Positions 16,756-24,350 of a DNA stretch of 26,846 nt are shown piece after piece. Source of the stretch: a virus. The notes under the pieces are model-generated. The model was not told the DNA's origin. It saw only the letters and a program-made list of their open reading frames with translations, and made no database searches. Numbering within the stretch: position 1 is the first letter of the stretch; the number at the start of each line of letters is the position of its first letter. The stretch covers positions 1 to 26,846 of IMG/VR virus record IMGVR_UViG_3300042520_002115, one strand, 5' to 3'. The translations under genes were made by a program, and so were the position numbers.

Positions 16756-19608
16756 TTAATCTTCCTCATCTTCCGGTGTTATTGGTCTTGTGATTACCAT
16801 GACTCTTACCCGCATAGTAGGTCCACGTGTTTTAGACAGCATGTCCTTACGCATGTAGTCCACCTTGTATGTCGGTATCTTCTCTAAGCCTTCCTTCAAG
16901 TCGGAGTACCCGTAGCTGTGAGCTACGCAGTGTGCTTTGAGTAGATTCTCTTCAATATAGTAGTCAATATGGTTAGGCGTAATGTTGTGCTCAACACGCC
17001 CTGCAATATCTTTACGGGCTAAAGACTGGTCAATCTCCGTACCACCCCCGAGAGCAGCGCTTAACCTACCATCGCCTGCCTTCTTAATAACTACAAAGTT
17101 GCCATAGTACTCGCGTGTATACGCGTTAAGAATGTCCTCAGGTGAGCGTTTGCTGCCATAGATAATACCGCGAGCATTATGCACCATCTTACGTAAAACT
17201 TCAACAATAGGCACGATGGGGATGTCGATTAAGTTGGCGTAGTCTTTGCCAAGGATTTGCATAATAGTGACGATACAGGCGTTACCTGCAGTCCAGTAGC
17301 GTTCGTCAGCGTTTGATTCAAACTCTTCCTTGATTTTCTCTTGGTTTTGTTTGAGCAAGCGTTGTGCTATTTCACGGTTAGCGACTAACCAACGGATAAG
17401 TTCTTGACCTACAGCGCCGTAGTTTTCTTTGAGCAAGCCAAGCGTGGTTTCTTCCTGTGGTGACCAATACAACTTCTTGTTGAGCTTAAGCTCCAGTATG
17501 CGGAACATCTCGCCCTGTGACGCATGCTTACGTGAACCCGATAAGAAGTCCATAACGTGCGTGTTAGATGAGAGAAGAACCAACAACTTCCATGTAGTTG
17601 TATTGATACGCTCTTCGTTAGAGCCCTGCTTCATGCGGTCTTTGCCCTTACCTTGAGTCAAGTCAAGGAGGAACTCAGGCAACCACTCGAAGTCGTCACG
17701 GCTCTTGCTGGTCGTCTCGTCAATAATAAACGGCAGACTGTTTAGCAAACCTTGACGTTGCTGCGATGCAACAATAGATGTACTCTGTGTTACACGATAC
17801 TTCTCAGGGTGTCCGAAGAAGCTAGCCGCCATTTCTAGTGCAAGCGATTTACCTGTACCTGAATCAGACGAACCTAAGTGATATACGCAACCGTTGAACT
17901 TGGTAAAGTTCATTAGCAACGAAGCTGGACCAACCAAAGACATAGCCAAGAGCTCAAACTCACCCCTAGCAATCAGTAGATTAAACACCTTGCGCCAGTT
18001 TTCTACGGTGCCAACTGGTCTAGCCGACACGTTGATGTTCTCAAGTGCAGGGGTCGGTACGTAAACTTCTTTGCCGTTAGGATAAAAAACTGTGCTGTTA
18101 TACACAAACGTGCCGTCTTCTTGCCAACCGCAACTATTCGGTACACGCACTGCTCTCTTGTTGGCGCTGATAAATTCTACGCAACCACGGATGTATTCAA
18201 ACAAATACTTGTCGCTACCTGACCCGTATGACGCAATGATGTTTTGGTTAGCTAATGCCTTAACTGTTTCGTCTTTACTGACAATCGACTTCTGCGGTAG
18301 CAGAATATCAACTGCACCTTCGGGGCGAATCGCCTTCATGTGAACCAAGTGGTCGCCGTTAGAGTTAAGCACGTCCATGGCAAACAAGTCGTATGGAAGT
18401 ACCATGACCTGCTTGCGCGTTTTCTTGCCATCCTCGTCGTCCATCAGCTTGTCCATAAAGATACCGCCGTTAGCGCCGTAGCTAAAGTTTTTAGGTGGCG
18501 TAGGGCGGGTTATGGTTTTCGGTGCAGCTTCTGGTGTATGTTCGAACGTCTCTAAAACAATTTCTTTAGGCGCGTTATCGACCTTGATTTCTCTACCCAA
18601 GGCTAGTGGGTTAGTGATTTTGCCGTAGTGTGGGCACTGCTGGCATACACCGGGGTTGCATTCATCCAATTTGATGCAAGAATAGGGCCCCTTGATGGCA
18701 TACCACTTCTGATTATGGCGCTCTCTGTCGTATGGGTGTAGTTCGGACAGGGCTAAGCCTTCTTCCTTACCATCCTCGCAGAACTTAGCTATGCTGAGCA
18801 CACCACGCCACAACGGCTCCATACCATCATCTGTTGCGTTATTACGGTAGTGGTTAATCTGACCGCACTTGTCCCCGATAGTTTTAAAGAATGTGACTGA
18901 GTTCTCCAGTAGCTTTACGCTATTTGCATTTGGAGGCAGTTTTGGGCGATTTCCGGGGAGTTGTAGCTGGGGTACCTCAGAGTATGCCATAGACCCAATA
19001 GCGTCTTTTAGGTGGGTAGAAATGGTTTCTAGGTCAAATACGTCACCGACCACCTTAATCACTACAGGACGTGGCTTCTCTTGCTTGTAGTTATGCGTGT
19101 CAGGAACACGTAAGACGCGAGCAGCGTCACCAGTAACCGCAAAGTCAACCTTGAAATTAAGCTTCTTGCAAAGCCTTTTTAAGTTCTCTGCAACAGGTTT
19201 CCAAACAGGGATATCTACTTCTTCGGCTAGTGGGAAGTAAACGTGCAAACCCCCACCACTAGAAACAATCCATGGTGAACCTAGTTGGTCAAGCCCGCTC
19301 TCATTTAAAAAAGTCGTGAGTGCTTGGGCAGCTTCGCTTTTCTTTGGGTAGTCCTTACCTGCGCCACAATCAATATCAATAAACAAAGAGCGCATCTTGA
19401 CTGCGTTCTCTGCCGTGCGATTCTTTTCGTTGAATGTTGCTAGAGCATAAAAGGTGTTGTAACCCTTATCATCAAATGCTTTGGCAGCCGCATACAACTC
19501 GTCAATCGTATTAACGAATACGTGCTCTCTTTTTGCTGTGCTAAGTTCAACGGCGCAATAAACACCCGAAGTCGGTAGCACAGTCGCTAGGAATTCCTGC
19601 GACGTCAT
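16756..19608 (-). CDS. DNA primase-helicase fusion (AEP primase plus DUF927-like ATPase)
   Basis: The 950-residue protein joins two replication enzymes. The N-terminal archaeo-eukaryotic primase domain shows FIDIDCG (D78, D80), SSGGGLH (H122) and RVLRVPDT (164-171), the three usual catalytic blocks of PrimPol-like enzymes. Residues 311-325 hold four cysteines (C311, C317, C322, C325), a likely metal-binding cluster. The C-terminal ATPase has Walker A GSSDSGTGKS (579-588), Walker B LPFIIDE (625-631) and a SSN motif (680-682), as in DUF927-type helicases. It would unwind DNA and make primers, and possibly also short DNA. GAGAGG lies 9 bases before the ATG. No separate polymerase is visible in the window. 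Confidence 0.88.
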   Translation of the reverse strand: MTSQEFLATVLPTSGVYCAVELSTAKREHVFVNTIDELYAAAKAFDDKGYNTFYALATFNEKNRTAENAVKMRSLFIDIDCGAGKDYPKKSEAAQALTTFLNESGLDQLGSPWIVSSGGGLHVYFPLAEEVDIPVWKPVAENLKRLCKKLNFKVDFAVTGDAARVLRVPDTHNYKQEKPRPVVIKVVGDVFDLETISTHLKDAIGSMAYSEVPQLQLPGNRPKLPPNANSVKLLENSVTFFKTIGDKCGQINHYRNNATDDGMEPLWRGVLSIAKFCEDGKEEGLALSELHPYDRERHNQKWYAIKGPYSCIKLDECNPGVCQQCPHYGKITNPLALGREIKVDNAPKEIVLETFEHTPEAAPKTITRPTPPKNFSYGANGGIFMDKLMDDEDGKKTRKQVMVLPYDLFAMDVLNSNGDHLVHMKAIRPEGAVDILLPQKSIVSKDETVKALANQNIIASYGSGSDKYLFEYIRGCVEFISANKRAVRVPNSCGWQEDGTFVYNSTVFYPNGKEVYVPTPALENINVSARPVGTVENWRKVFNLLIARGEFELLAMSLVGPASLLMNFTKFNGCVYHLGSSDSGTGKSLALEMAASFFGHPEKYRVTQSTSIVASQQRQGLLNSLPFIIDETTSKSRDDFEWLPEFLLDLTQGKGKDRMKQGSNEERINTTTWKLLVLLSSNTHVMDFLSGSRKHASQGEMFRILELKLNKKLYWSPQEETTLGLLKENYGAVGQELIRWLVANREIAQRLLKQNQEKIKEEFESNADERYWTAGNACIVTIMQILGKDYANLIDIPIVPIVEVLRKMVHNARGIIYGSKRSPEDILNAYTREYYGNFVVIKKAGDGRLSAALGGGTEIDQSLARKDIAGRVEHNITPNHIDYYIEENLLKAHCVAHSYGYSDLKEGLEKIPTYKVDYMRKDMLSKTRGPTMRVRVMVITRPITPEDEED

Positions 19609-19623
19609 GTGAAACCTCTCGAG

Positions 19624-19746
19624 TTATAGTTTTTGGGCTAAGCGTTTAATTAGTTCAAGCTGGTAGGCTTGCGGTAGTTTCTGTTCCTGCGCCAATCGTT
19701 CTGAAAAGGTAACGAGTTCTTTATCGGTTAATGCTAGTGGGTTCAT
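19624..19746 (-). CDS. Small 40-residue protein between HTH gene and primase
   Basis: The frame starts at ATG 19746, overlapping the stop of the HTH gene as ATGA, and ends at TAA 19624-19626, 15 bases before the primase start. The product begins MNPLALTDKELVTFSERLAQ and is a helical, charged peptide that could form two short helices. The overlap and clean spacing make it a likely real gene. There is no recognisable domain. It may act with the HTH protein or the primase, but only the position suggests this. Confidence 0.6.
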   Translation of the reverse strand: MNPLALTDKELVTFSERLAQEQKLPQAYQLELIKRLAQKL

Positions 19747-20009
19747 TTTGATTTCTCGCATTTTCTCATCGCCTCTTCGGATGTTTGACTTGATTGTAGG
19801 ATGTTCAACAAAGACTGAACTCGCATTCTATACGCAGGCGTAACGTCAGTGCCGCTGAACCAGTTGTATACAGTTTGTCTTGTTGCGCCAGTAAACTTCG
19901 CAATTTGTATTACAGGGAAATCTAAATGTATTGCCCAACGCCCAAGCTGATTCCCTAAGGTCTTCGGCGCCGCTTTTGTTGTACGTCTAATGTCGTCTGA
20001 GTAAGCCAT
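19743..20009 (-). CDS. Cro/CI-like helix-turn-helix DNA-binding protein
   Basis: The 88-residue protein has a helix-turn-helix at about residues 31-55, reading PVIQIAKFTGATRQTVYNWF. This has the alanine, glycine and turn positions of XRE/Cro-type regulators, followed by a helix that would complete the domain. It lacks a dimerisation or cleavage domain, so it is a small Cro-like repressor or a replication-associated DNA-binding protein. The preceding 118-bp gap holds the nested inverted repeat at 20039-20119, a plausible binding site. Translation is coupled to the following 40-residue gene. Its ribosome binding site is weak. Confidence 0.8.
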   Translation of the reverse strand: MAYSDDIRRTTKAAPKTLGNQLGRWAIHLDFPVIQIAKFTGATRQTVYNWFSGTDVTPAYRMRVQSLLNILQSSQTSEEAMRKCEKSK

Positions 20010-20038
20010 ATTATTCTCGTTATGTTAGGTGAATGGGT

Positions 20039-20119
20039 GGGGGAGTATAAGCTCACGTTGCAGTTTCCTGAGTGCCGACAACTGCTAGGCTTATACGGCT
20101 TAAACGGCCTGCCTCCCCC
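20039..20119. promoter_or_regulatory. Nested inverted repeat, candidate operator, structured RNA or origin
   Basis: Three nested arms pair in order: GGGGGA (20039-20044) with TCCCCC (20114-20119), GTATAAGC (20045-20052) with GCTTATAC (20089-20096), and GCAGTT (20060-20065) with AACTGC (20080-20085). The unit GCTTAxAC occurs a third time as a direct copy at 20098-20105. The element fills the gap between the SSB and HTH genes. No run of T follows it on either strand, so it is not a standard terminator. It has no T-loop, so it is not a tRNA. The role is inferred from position only. Confidence 0.6.
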
Positions 20120-20127
20120 GAAACTGA

Positions 20128-21033
20128 TTACTCGTCGTCCCACTCATCAACAGTCTTAGCGAGATTGCTTGACTCTTTCTTAGGCACCGCAGTAGATTTA
20201 GGTGCAGGCTTGCGCTTCTCAGGCTCGTCCACAACTTCGTCTTCCTCAGCTTCTACCTTAGGGGCTTTAGCTTTAGTAGCTGGCTTAGCGCCTTCTAACT
20301 GCAACGGCTTGTCAGCAGGTTTAGAAACTGACATTGTTACTGCCATCTTAGCCTCAGGTGTTTGACCTTTATCAACCGCAATAGCGTACTCGTCATCTTC
20401 TAACCAACGAACAGGTTGGAAAAACAACTTAGGCACCGCGGCTTTTGTATCAAAACGTAAGCGGGTAACCAATGTCTCAGGGTTAATGTTCTGCGCCGCT
20501 AAGTAACGAGCGTAGGCTTGTAGAGGGCGCTTGTCTCCGTCTTCTTTACCGAAGATAGATGTTGCGGCTAGGGTCAACTGCATTACGTCACCAGCAACAT
20601 CGTTAGCCAATACAACTGCTAAACGTTGAGAGAAACGGCATGCTTTTGATTCGCCTTGACCTGAGCCCTTAACGTTCATTGGGCATGATGCGCAGTCGTG
20701 TGCCTGTGGTTCTTCAATAGATGCGTCAGGTGTATCGCCGTTGGCTGACCAGCAGTCAGGACCTTTTGTCTCGCCCTCAACGTATTGACCTGCGTAGAAT
20801 GTACGGCTAATTTTTGGTGCCGCATTAACAATAACCACATCAAGGTGGCGGTCGTCAATAGAAGTAATCTCTTTACCATCAGCCACCAAGCGGAATACAC
20901 CGCCTTTGATTGAGATACGCTTGCTACCACCACCGCTACCTCCACCTGTAAGGCTCTTGGCTAGTGTTGATAGTTCACCCTTGCGTGCAAATGCGGGTGC
21001 TTGTGATGCATTAAAGTTGGCTAATTCGCCCAT
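20128..21033 (-). CDS. Putative single-stranded DNA-binding protein with Cys cluster
   Basis: The 301-residue protein has a beta-rich core at about residues 38-240 that could contain an OB-like fold. Four spaced cysteines (C94, C114, C117, C132) probably bind metal, as in the zinc-bearing ssDNA-binding proteins of T4 type. Residues 245-301 form a low-complexity charged linker ending in an acidic WDDE tip, the typical partner-binding tail of SSBs. The gene lies between a coiled-coil gene and the HTH/primase group, which fits replication. AAGGA precedes the ATG. Direct homology to a named SSB family was not recognised, so the call rests on tail, cysteines and context. Confidence 0.65.
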   Translation of the reverse strand: MGELANFNASQAPAFARKGELSTLAKSLTGGGSGGGSKRISIKGGVFRLVADGKEITSIDDRHLDVVIVNAAPKISRTFYAGQYVEGETKGPDCWSANGDTPDASIEEPQAHDCASCPMNVKGSGQGESKACRFSQRLAVVLANDVAGDVMQLTLAATSIFGKEDGDKRPLQAYARYLAAQNINPETLVTRLRFDTKAAVPKLFFQPVRWLEDDEYAIAVDKGQTPEAKMAVTMSVSKPADKPLQLEGAKPATKAKAPKVEAEEDEVVDEPEKRKPAPKSTAVPKKESSNLAKTVDEWDDE

Positions 21034-21045
21034 GTTTATGATTCC

Positions 21046-21456
21046 TTATTTAGTTGGTTTACGAACGGTTACTGCATACTCAGACATAGAATTCAAACCT
21101 GCGGGTACAACCCCTGGGTTCTCTTCCAAGAACGTTGACATGTTCTTCTGCGCTATGCGCTTCTCAAACAAATCTAACGCGTCATGCTCCACAACAAACT
21201 GCTTGAATGAATCCCAATCGTCTGTGTAGTAGCGAGTCTTTTGAGACAAAATTATAGTACCTTCATCGGTGCGAACCGAGTTGATACCTGACGCCAACAT
21301 TTGGTCTTTCATGGCGCTTTTAATCTCATCTTGTTTGGCTTTAAGCTCTTCAAGCTGTGTCTCGTAGGTGAGAGTAAGCTCTTGAACCTTTGTGTATATC
21401 TTACGATACACACGTGCTAGTTTATCTAGCGGTATTACATCCTCTTCGTTTGGCAT
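21046..21456 (-). CDS. Coiled-coil protein, replication/recombination-associated, unknown function
   Basis: The 136-residue protein has an N-terminal helical region (about 12-55) with heptad-like Leu, Ile and Ala spacing. It continues with a compact domain containing SVRTDEGTIILSQKTRYYT and ALDLFEKRIAQ. The strong ribosome binding site AAGGAG lies 6-7 bases before the ATG, and a sigma-70-like promoter with palindrome lies immediately upstream. The layout, a coiled coil followed by a small alpha/beta part, recalls Gam-like nuclease inhibitors, but key residues cannot be checked here. It is the first gene of the group ending in SSB, HTH and primase. Confidence 0.6.
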   Translation of the reverse strand: MPNEEDVIPLDKLARVYRKIYTKVQELTLTYETQLEELKAKQDEIKSAMKDQMLASGINSVRTDEGTIILSQKTRYYTDDWDSFKQFVVEHDALDLFEKRIAQKNMSTFLEENPGVVPAGLNSMSEYAVTVRKPTK

Positions 21457-21468
21457 TTTCTGCTCCTT

Positions 21469-21505
21469 TGTAAAGTATTTTACATCATTAGAGACGGGTG
21501 TTCAA
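21469..21505 (-). promoter_or_regulatory. Sigma-70-like promoter with operator-like palindrome over the -10 box
   Basis: On the minus strand TTGAAC (21505-21500) is followed by a 17-base spacer and TAAAAT (21482-21477), good matches to -35 and -10 boxes. The -10 lies inside the perfect palindrome TGTAAA-ATAC-TTTACA (21484-21469), so a bound repressor would block RNA polymerase. The transcript would start only about 15 bases before the coiled-coil gene. The obvious candidate regulator is the HTH protein encoded downstream, but this is inference. Confidence 0.5.
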
Positions 21506-21523
21506 CCCAACATAGGGTTTTTC

Positions 21524-23083
21524 TTAGGAAATAATTTCATCCCTATACAGGCTCAACAAGAGGTCGTGTCCTTCAACACGTTTCTCAAGCTGTTTGAACA
21601 TACGCTTCTCTATTTCACTGCCTTGTAAGTGTATCACTGTGACGTTTGTTGAGTTCTGCCCAATTCGGTCGGCACGCGCAATACACTGCAAGTAGGTTTC
21701 AACAGACATAACTGGTCCATAAAAGACAACAGTGTCCGCCGCTGTTAATGTTACACCATGTGATGCTGCTTGTGGTTGAATAACTAAAACTTTAGGTTTA
21801 TCAGTAGTTTGGAAACGCTTGAATATATCAGTGCGCTTGTTAACACCAACATCACCATGAATAACTTCGCACTCAACATTGTGCTTTATTAAAAAGGTTG
21901 AGATAGTCTCAATGCTGTGTCTGAACGGTGCAAAGATAATAACCTTACGGCTAGTCTCTTCAAGAACTTCTAGCAACACGTTGAGGCGTGGTGCGCAATC
22001 AAACTCCACAACTTCTTTATCGTCGGTATACGCCGCACCTGCACTTATCTGCAACAGCTTGCTAACGCCTGCGGCGGCATTAACCGCTGAGATTGTTTCG
22101 CCTGCAGCCTGCACTAGCATGCGCTCCTTAAGCATTCTGTAATACTTAACTTGTTGCGGTGTCAACGGCACTTCGCGTGTCTCTGTAAGCACTGGTGGCA
22201 AGTCGGTGCACTCTTCTTTTGTATACCTAATCGCAGGTTGCAACGCGTCGTACACATCTTGTTGTGCATTAATCTTCGGTGCCCATTTAAACTTTGTAAT
22301 CTTGTTCATTACTTTGTCACGCCATGCAGTAGCAAACTTAGGCACGCCAGTAGGATTAACTAGCTTAGCTAAACCGTATGCATCAACAGGCGACTGCGAT
22401 GCAGGTGTACCCGTCATCATCCACAACATAGTGTCAGGTTTAAGAATCTTGTTAAGCGACTTCCACCGTTTGGTGCTTGAGTTCTTGTATGCGTTTGCCT
22501 CATCAACAATCACTAGGTCAAACCTGCCGTCATTAACAATTTCTTCAGCAATCAAGTTCAAGCCATCGTAGTTGACCACCACAAACTCGTAGTCACCTTG
22601 AACCATCTCAATACGACGTGATGCCTGCGTATGGTGTGCCGCAATTACAGACCTGTGGATGATGCTCTTACCAACACTACTAATCCACGCGTCGTGCATG
22701 ATTGACAGAGGGCATAGAATTAATACACGTCGTACATGCCCGAGCTTCATCAAGTAGTCTGCCGCCCATAGCGCTGAGAAAGTCTTGCCAGTCCCTGGGT
22801 CGTTGAACACAAAGGCACGTCTGTGTAGCGTCAAGAAAGATGATGTATCAATCTGATGTGCAAACGGCTTGTGCCGACCGGGCCAACCATACTTTGCAGT
22901 AATGGGCGACGTCAAGTTCTTAACACCTAGGTTGCGGAGCACACGCGTTTCGTCTAGCCCCCAATACACAGCTACTTCATACGTACCATTATCTTCGCTG
23001 ACTATCTTGCTTCTTGGTATAACGCTGTACTTGTCAGGGTTGCGAGTTTTAAAAAGCAACGCTTTGTTTTCTATTATTTGCAT
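21524..23083 (-). CDS. SNF2-type superfamily 2 helicase/translocase
   Basis: The 519-residue protein has all main helicase blocks in order. A Q-like motif PFAHQ is at 73-77, Walker A NDPGTGKT at 94-101, DEAN (motif II) at 194-197 and TGTP (motif III) at 224-227. In the C-terminal RecA lobe a SHGVTLTAADTVVF segment and RADRIGQ (motif VI) are present. RIGQ in motif VI is the hallmark of SNF2-like enzymes. It would use ATP to move along double-stranded DNA, remodel protein-DNA complexes or assist recombination. Its length is near the minimum for the family, with few extra domains. Its start shares one base with the upstream stop (TAATG). Confidence 0.9.
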   Translation of the reverse strand: MQIIENKALLFKTRNPDKYSVIPRSKIVSEDNGTYEVAVYWGLDETRVLRNLGVKNLTSPITAKYGWPGRHKPFAHQIDTSSFLTLHRRAFVFNDPGTGKTFSALWAADYLMKLGHVRRVLILCPLSIMHDAWISSVGKSIIHRSVIAAHHTQASRRIEMVQGDYEFVVVNYDGLNLIAEEIVNDGRFDLVIVDEANAYKNSSTKRWKSLNKILKPDTMLWMMTGTPASQSPVDAYGLAKLVNPTGVPKFATAWRDKVMNKITKFKWAPKINAQQDVYDALQPAIRYTKEECTDLPPVLTETREVPLTPQQVKYYRMLKERMLVQAAGETISAVNAAAGVSKLLQISAGAAYTDDKEVVEFDCAPRLNVLLEVLEETSRKVIIFAPFRHSIETISTFLIKHNVECEVIHGDVGVNKRTDIFKRFQTTDKPKVLVIQPQAASHGVTLTAADTVVFYGPVMSVETYLQCIARADRIGQNSTNVTVIHLQGSEIEKRMFKQLEKRVEGHDLLLSLYRDEIIS

Positions 23084-23421
23084 TATTCAATAATCCTGTA
23101 TACGCAGTGGTACTGATTTACAAACGTGTGCTTCTCTAACTTGTTGGCGCCAACTAATCTAATCAAAGTCAACCGCCAAAAGTCATCATCCATAAACTCT
23201 TGTTCAGCAACCCATTGAGAACCCCAACGTGCTAGCCACATATCCGCCAAAGAAGAAAGAGGTGCTTGCATAGCTTCATGCTTGAGGTCTTCTTCTCGCA
23301 ACGGCTTATAGCCGATTGTTTGTTGAATCGGCTCAGGTATTGACACCGAAGCTAAAGGGGTGTTGTATACCTGCCTAAATCTCTCAAGCGCTTTAGCGTA
23401 GTCATCATCGCTTATACCCAT
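23083..23421 (-). CDS. Unknown phage protein of the helicase operon
   Basis: The 112-residue protein is mainly helical, with an acidic N-terminus, a proline-rich patch near residues 25-40 and a Trp-rich central segment (LADMWLARWGSQWV). It ends in LVGANKLEKHTFVNQYHCVYRI. No known motif was recognised. It shares one base with both neighbours (TAATG junctions), so it is expressed with the HNH protein and the helicase and may assist one of them. Confidence 0.6.
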   Translation of the reverse strand: MGISDDDYAKALERFRQVYNTPLASVSIPEPIQQTIGYKPLREEDLKHEAMQAPLSSLADMWLARWGSQWVAEQEFMDDDFWRLTLIRLVGANKLEKHTFVNQYHCVYRIIE

Positions 23422-23678
23422 TATTTAATCGACCCATCTGATTTGCGTTTGTATGAGCGGTTAGCGGTGGCTGGTACGGCTTTGAGATTTGAGCGAGTTG
23501 TTGTACCACCCTTGCTTAACGGCTTCTTGTGGTCTACGTCTTTGCCATCACCCTTGTGCACCACACCCTCACGCTCCAACATACGGCGTGCTTTGTTGCG
23601 TTGTGCTCGCTTCTTCTTAACGACTTCTGTGCCGTCGTAGTTAGCGTATTCTGTCTTGTAATCTCTTTTTGTTGCCAT
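23421..23678 (-). CDS. Small HNH-type endonuclease
   Basis: The 85-residue basic protein carries the core of an HNH fold. DVDHKKPLSKGG holds the D49/H50 pair, N64 lies in RSNLKAV, and N73 lies in ATANRSYKRK. The N-terminal half is highly Lys/Arg-rich and would bind DNA. Paired Cys residues seen in larger HNH proteins are absent, so it is a minimal member. Such enzymes nick or cut DNA during recombination, packaging or host DNA breakdown. An AGGAG site lies before the ATG, and it is packed tightly between the nuclease and the 112-residue gene. Confidence 0.75.
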   Translation of the reverse strand: MATKRDYKTEYANYDGTEVVKKKRAQRNKARRMLEREGVVHKGDGKDVDHKKPLSKGGTTTRSNLKAVPATANRSYKRKSDGSIK

Positions 23679-23687
23679 GTCTATCTC

Positions 23688-24350
23688 CTAGTGCTTGGGG
23701 TTAAATTCACAACTCTTTACCTGACACCAACCACATAACGGTGTTTGCGTCGGGTTCCATACGTCATTGTCCATGCATTGTGCAAGCTTGGCTACCCTCT
23801 CTCGATAACGCCACCAGTGGAAATCCTTCTCCTCTACGGTCATCGTTTGCGTAACGATGGAGTTCTTCACAACGAATATCAGAGCAGAGTTAACTTGGCG
23901 TACATGTGGGAAATGAGCAAACACCATCAAAGACATCAGGATTAACTGGTCTATGTCAGGGTATCTGTCGTTGCCCGTTTTGTAATCCACCACCTTAGCC
24001 TTGAGTCCATCGTCATCAATAATTACCAAGTCGGCTACACCACGTGCCCATACATCAGGGTCTTTAAAATCACAGGGTGTTAAGTCTTCCTTTACACCCA
24101 TCTCAAGCTCACATAACTTGCGACCTGTTTTCTTCTTAAGTGCATCCAGCGTGGGCTGAACAAACTCAAACTCTTTGGGTAGTGGTACGTTATCTCGTAC
24201 ATAATGCTCAGCCGCTTCATGTACTTGTTTACCATACAGCGTATGCACAGTGTCTGTGAACGGATAGTTCTTCAACACTTTAACTTCGTGGTAGCGCCTA
24301 GCACAACCCTCAAAGTCTTTAAGCCCTGAGTGTGACCATTTAACTTTCAT
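23688..24350 (-). CDS. Cas4/RecB-like PD-(D/E)XK exonuclease with Fe-S cluster
   Basis: The 220-residue protein has the order of this nuclease family. C16 is followed by a helix with H44 (GKQVHEAAEH), then GVADLVIID with D107, then VVDYKTG with D122 and K124, and Q135 in a following helix. The C-terminal cysteines C206, C209 and C214 can join C16 in a 4Fe-4S cluster, as in Cas4 and AddB-type nucleases. It would degrade DNA ends for recombination or host DNA breakdown. The start overlaps the FkbM gene stop by 4 bp. No CRISPR array or other Cas gene is present, so a recombination role is more likely than spacer acquisition. Confidence 0.88.
   Translation of the reverse strand: MKVKWSHSGLKDFEGCARRYHEVKVLKNYPFTDTVHTLYGKQVHEAAEHYVRDNVPLPKEFEFVQPTLDALKKKTGRKLCELEMGVKEDLTPCDFKDPDVWARGVADLVIIDDDGLKAKVVDYKTGNDRYPDIDQLILMSLMVFAHFPHVRQVNSALIFVVKNSIVTQTMTVEEKDFHWWRYRERVAKLAQCMDNDVWNPTQTPLCGWCQVKSCEFNPKH

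Noticed and set aside
16578-16769. ATG at 16769 as start of the small terminal gene
   Set aside because: GGAAG directly abuts this ATG with no spacing, whereas GTG 16754 has GAGGA at a normal distance and follows the primase stop.
20039-20119. Possible tRNA gene (G-rich and C-rich ends about one tRNA length apart)
   Set aside because: No T-loop GTTCRA, no matching anticodon arm and the wrong arm spacing on either strand. Treated as an inverted-repeat element instead.
23688-24350. Cas4 as part of a CRISPR system
   Set aside because: No array and no other Cas genes in the window. The same fold is common in phage recombination genes.
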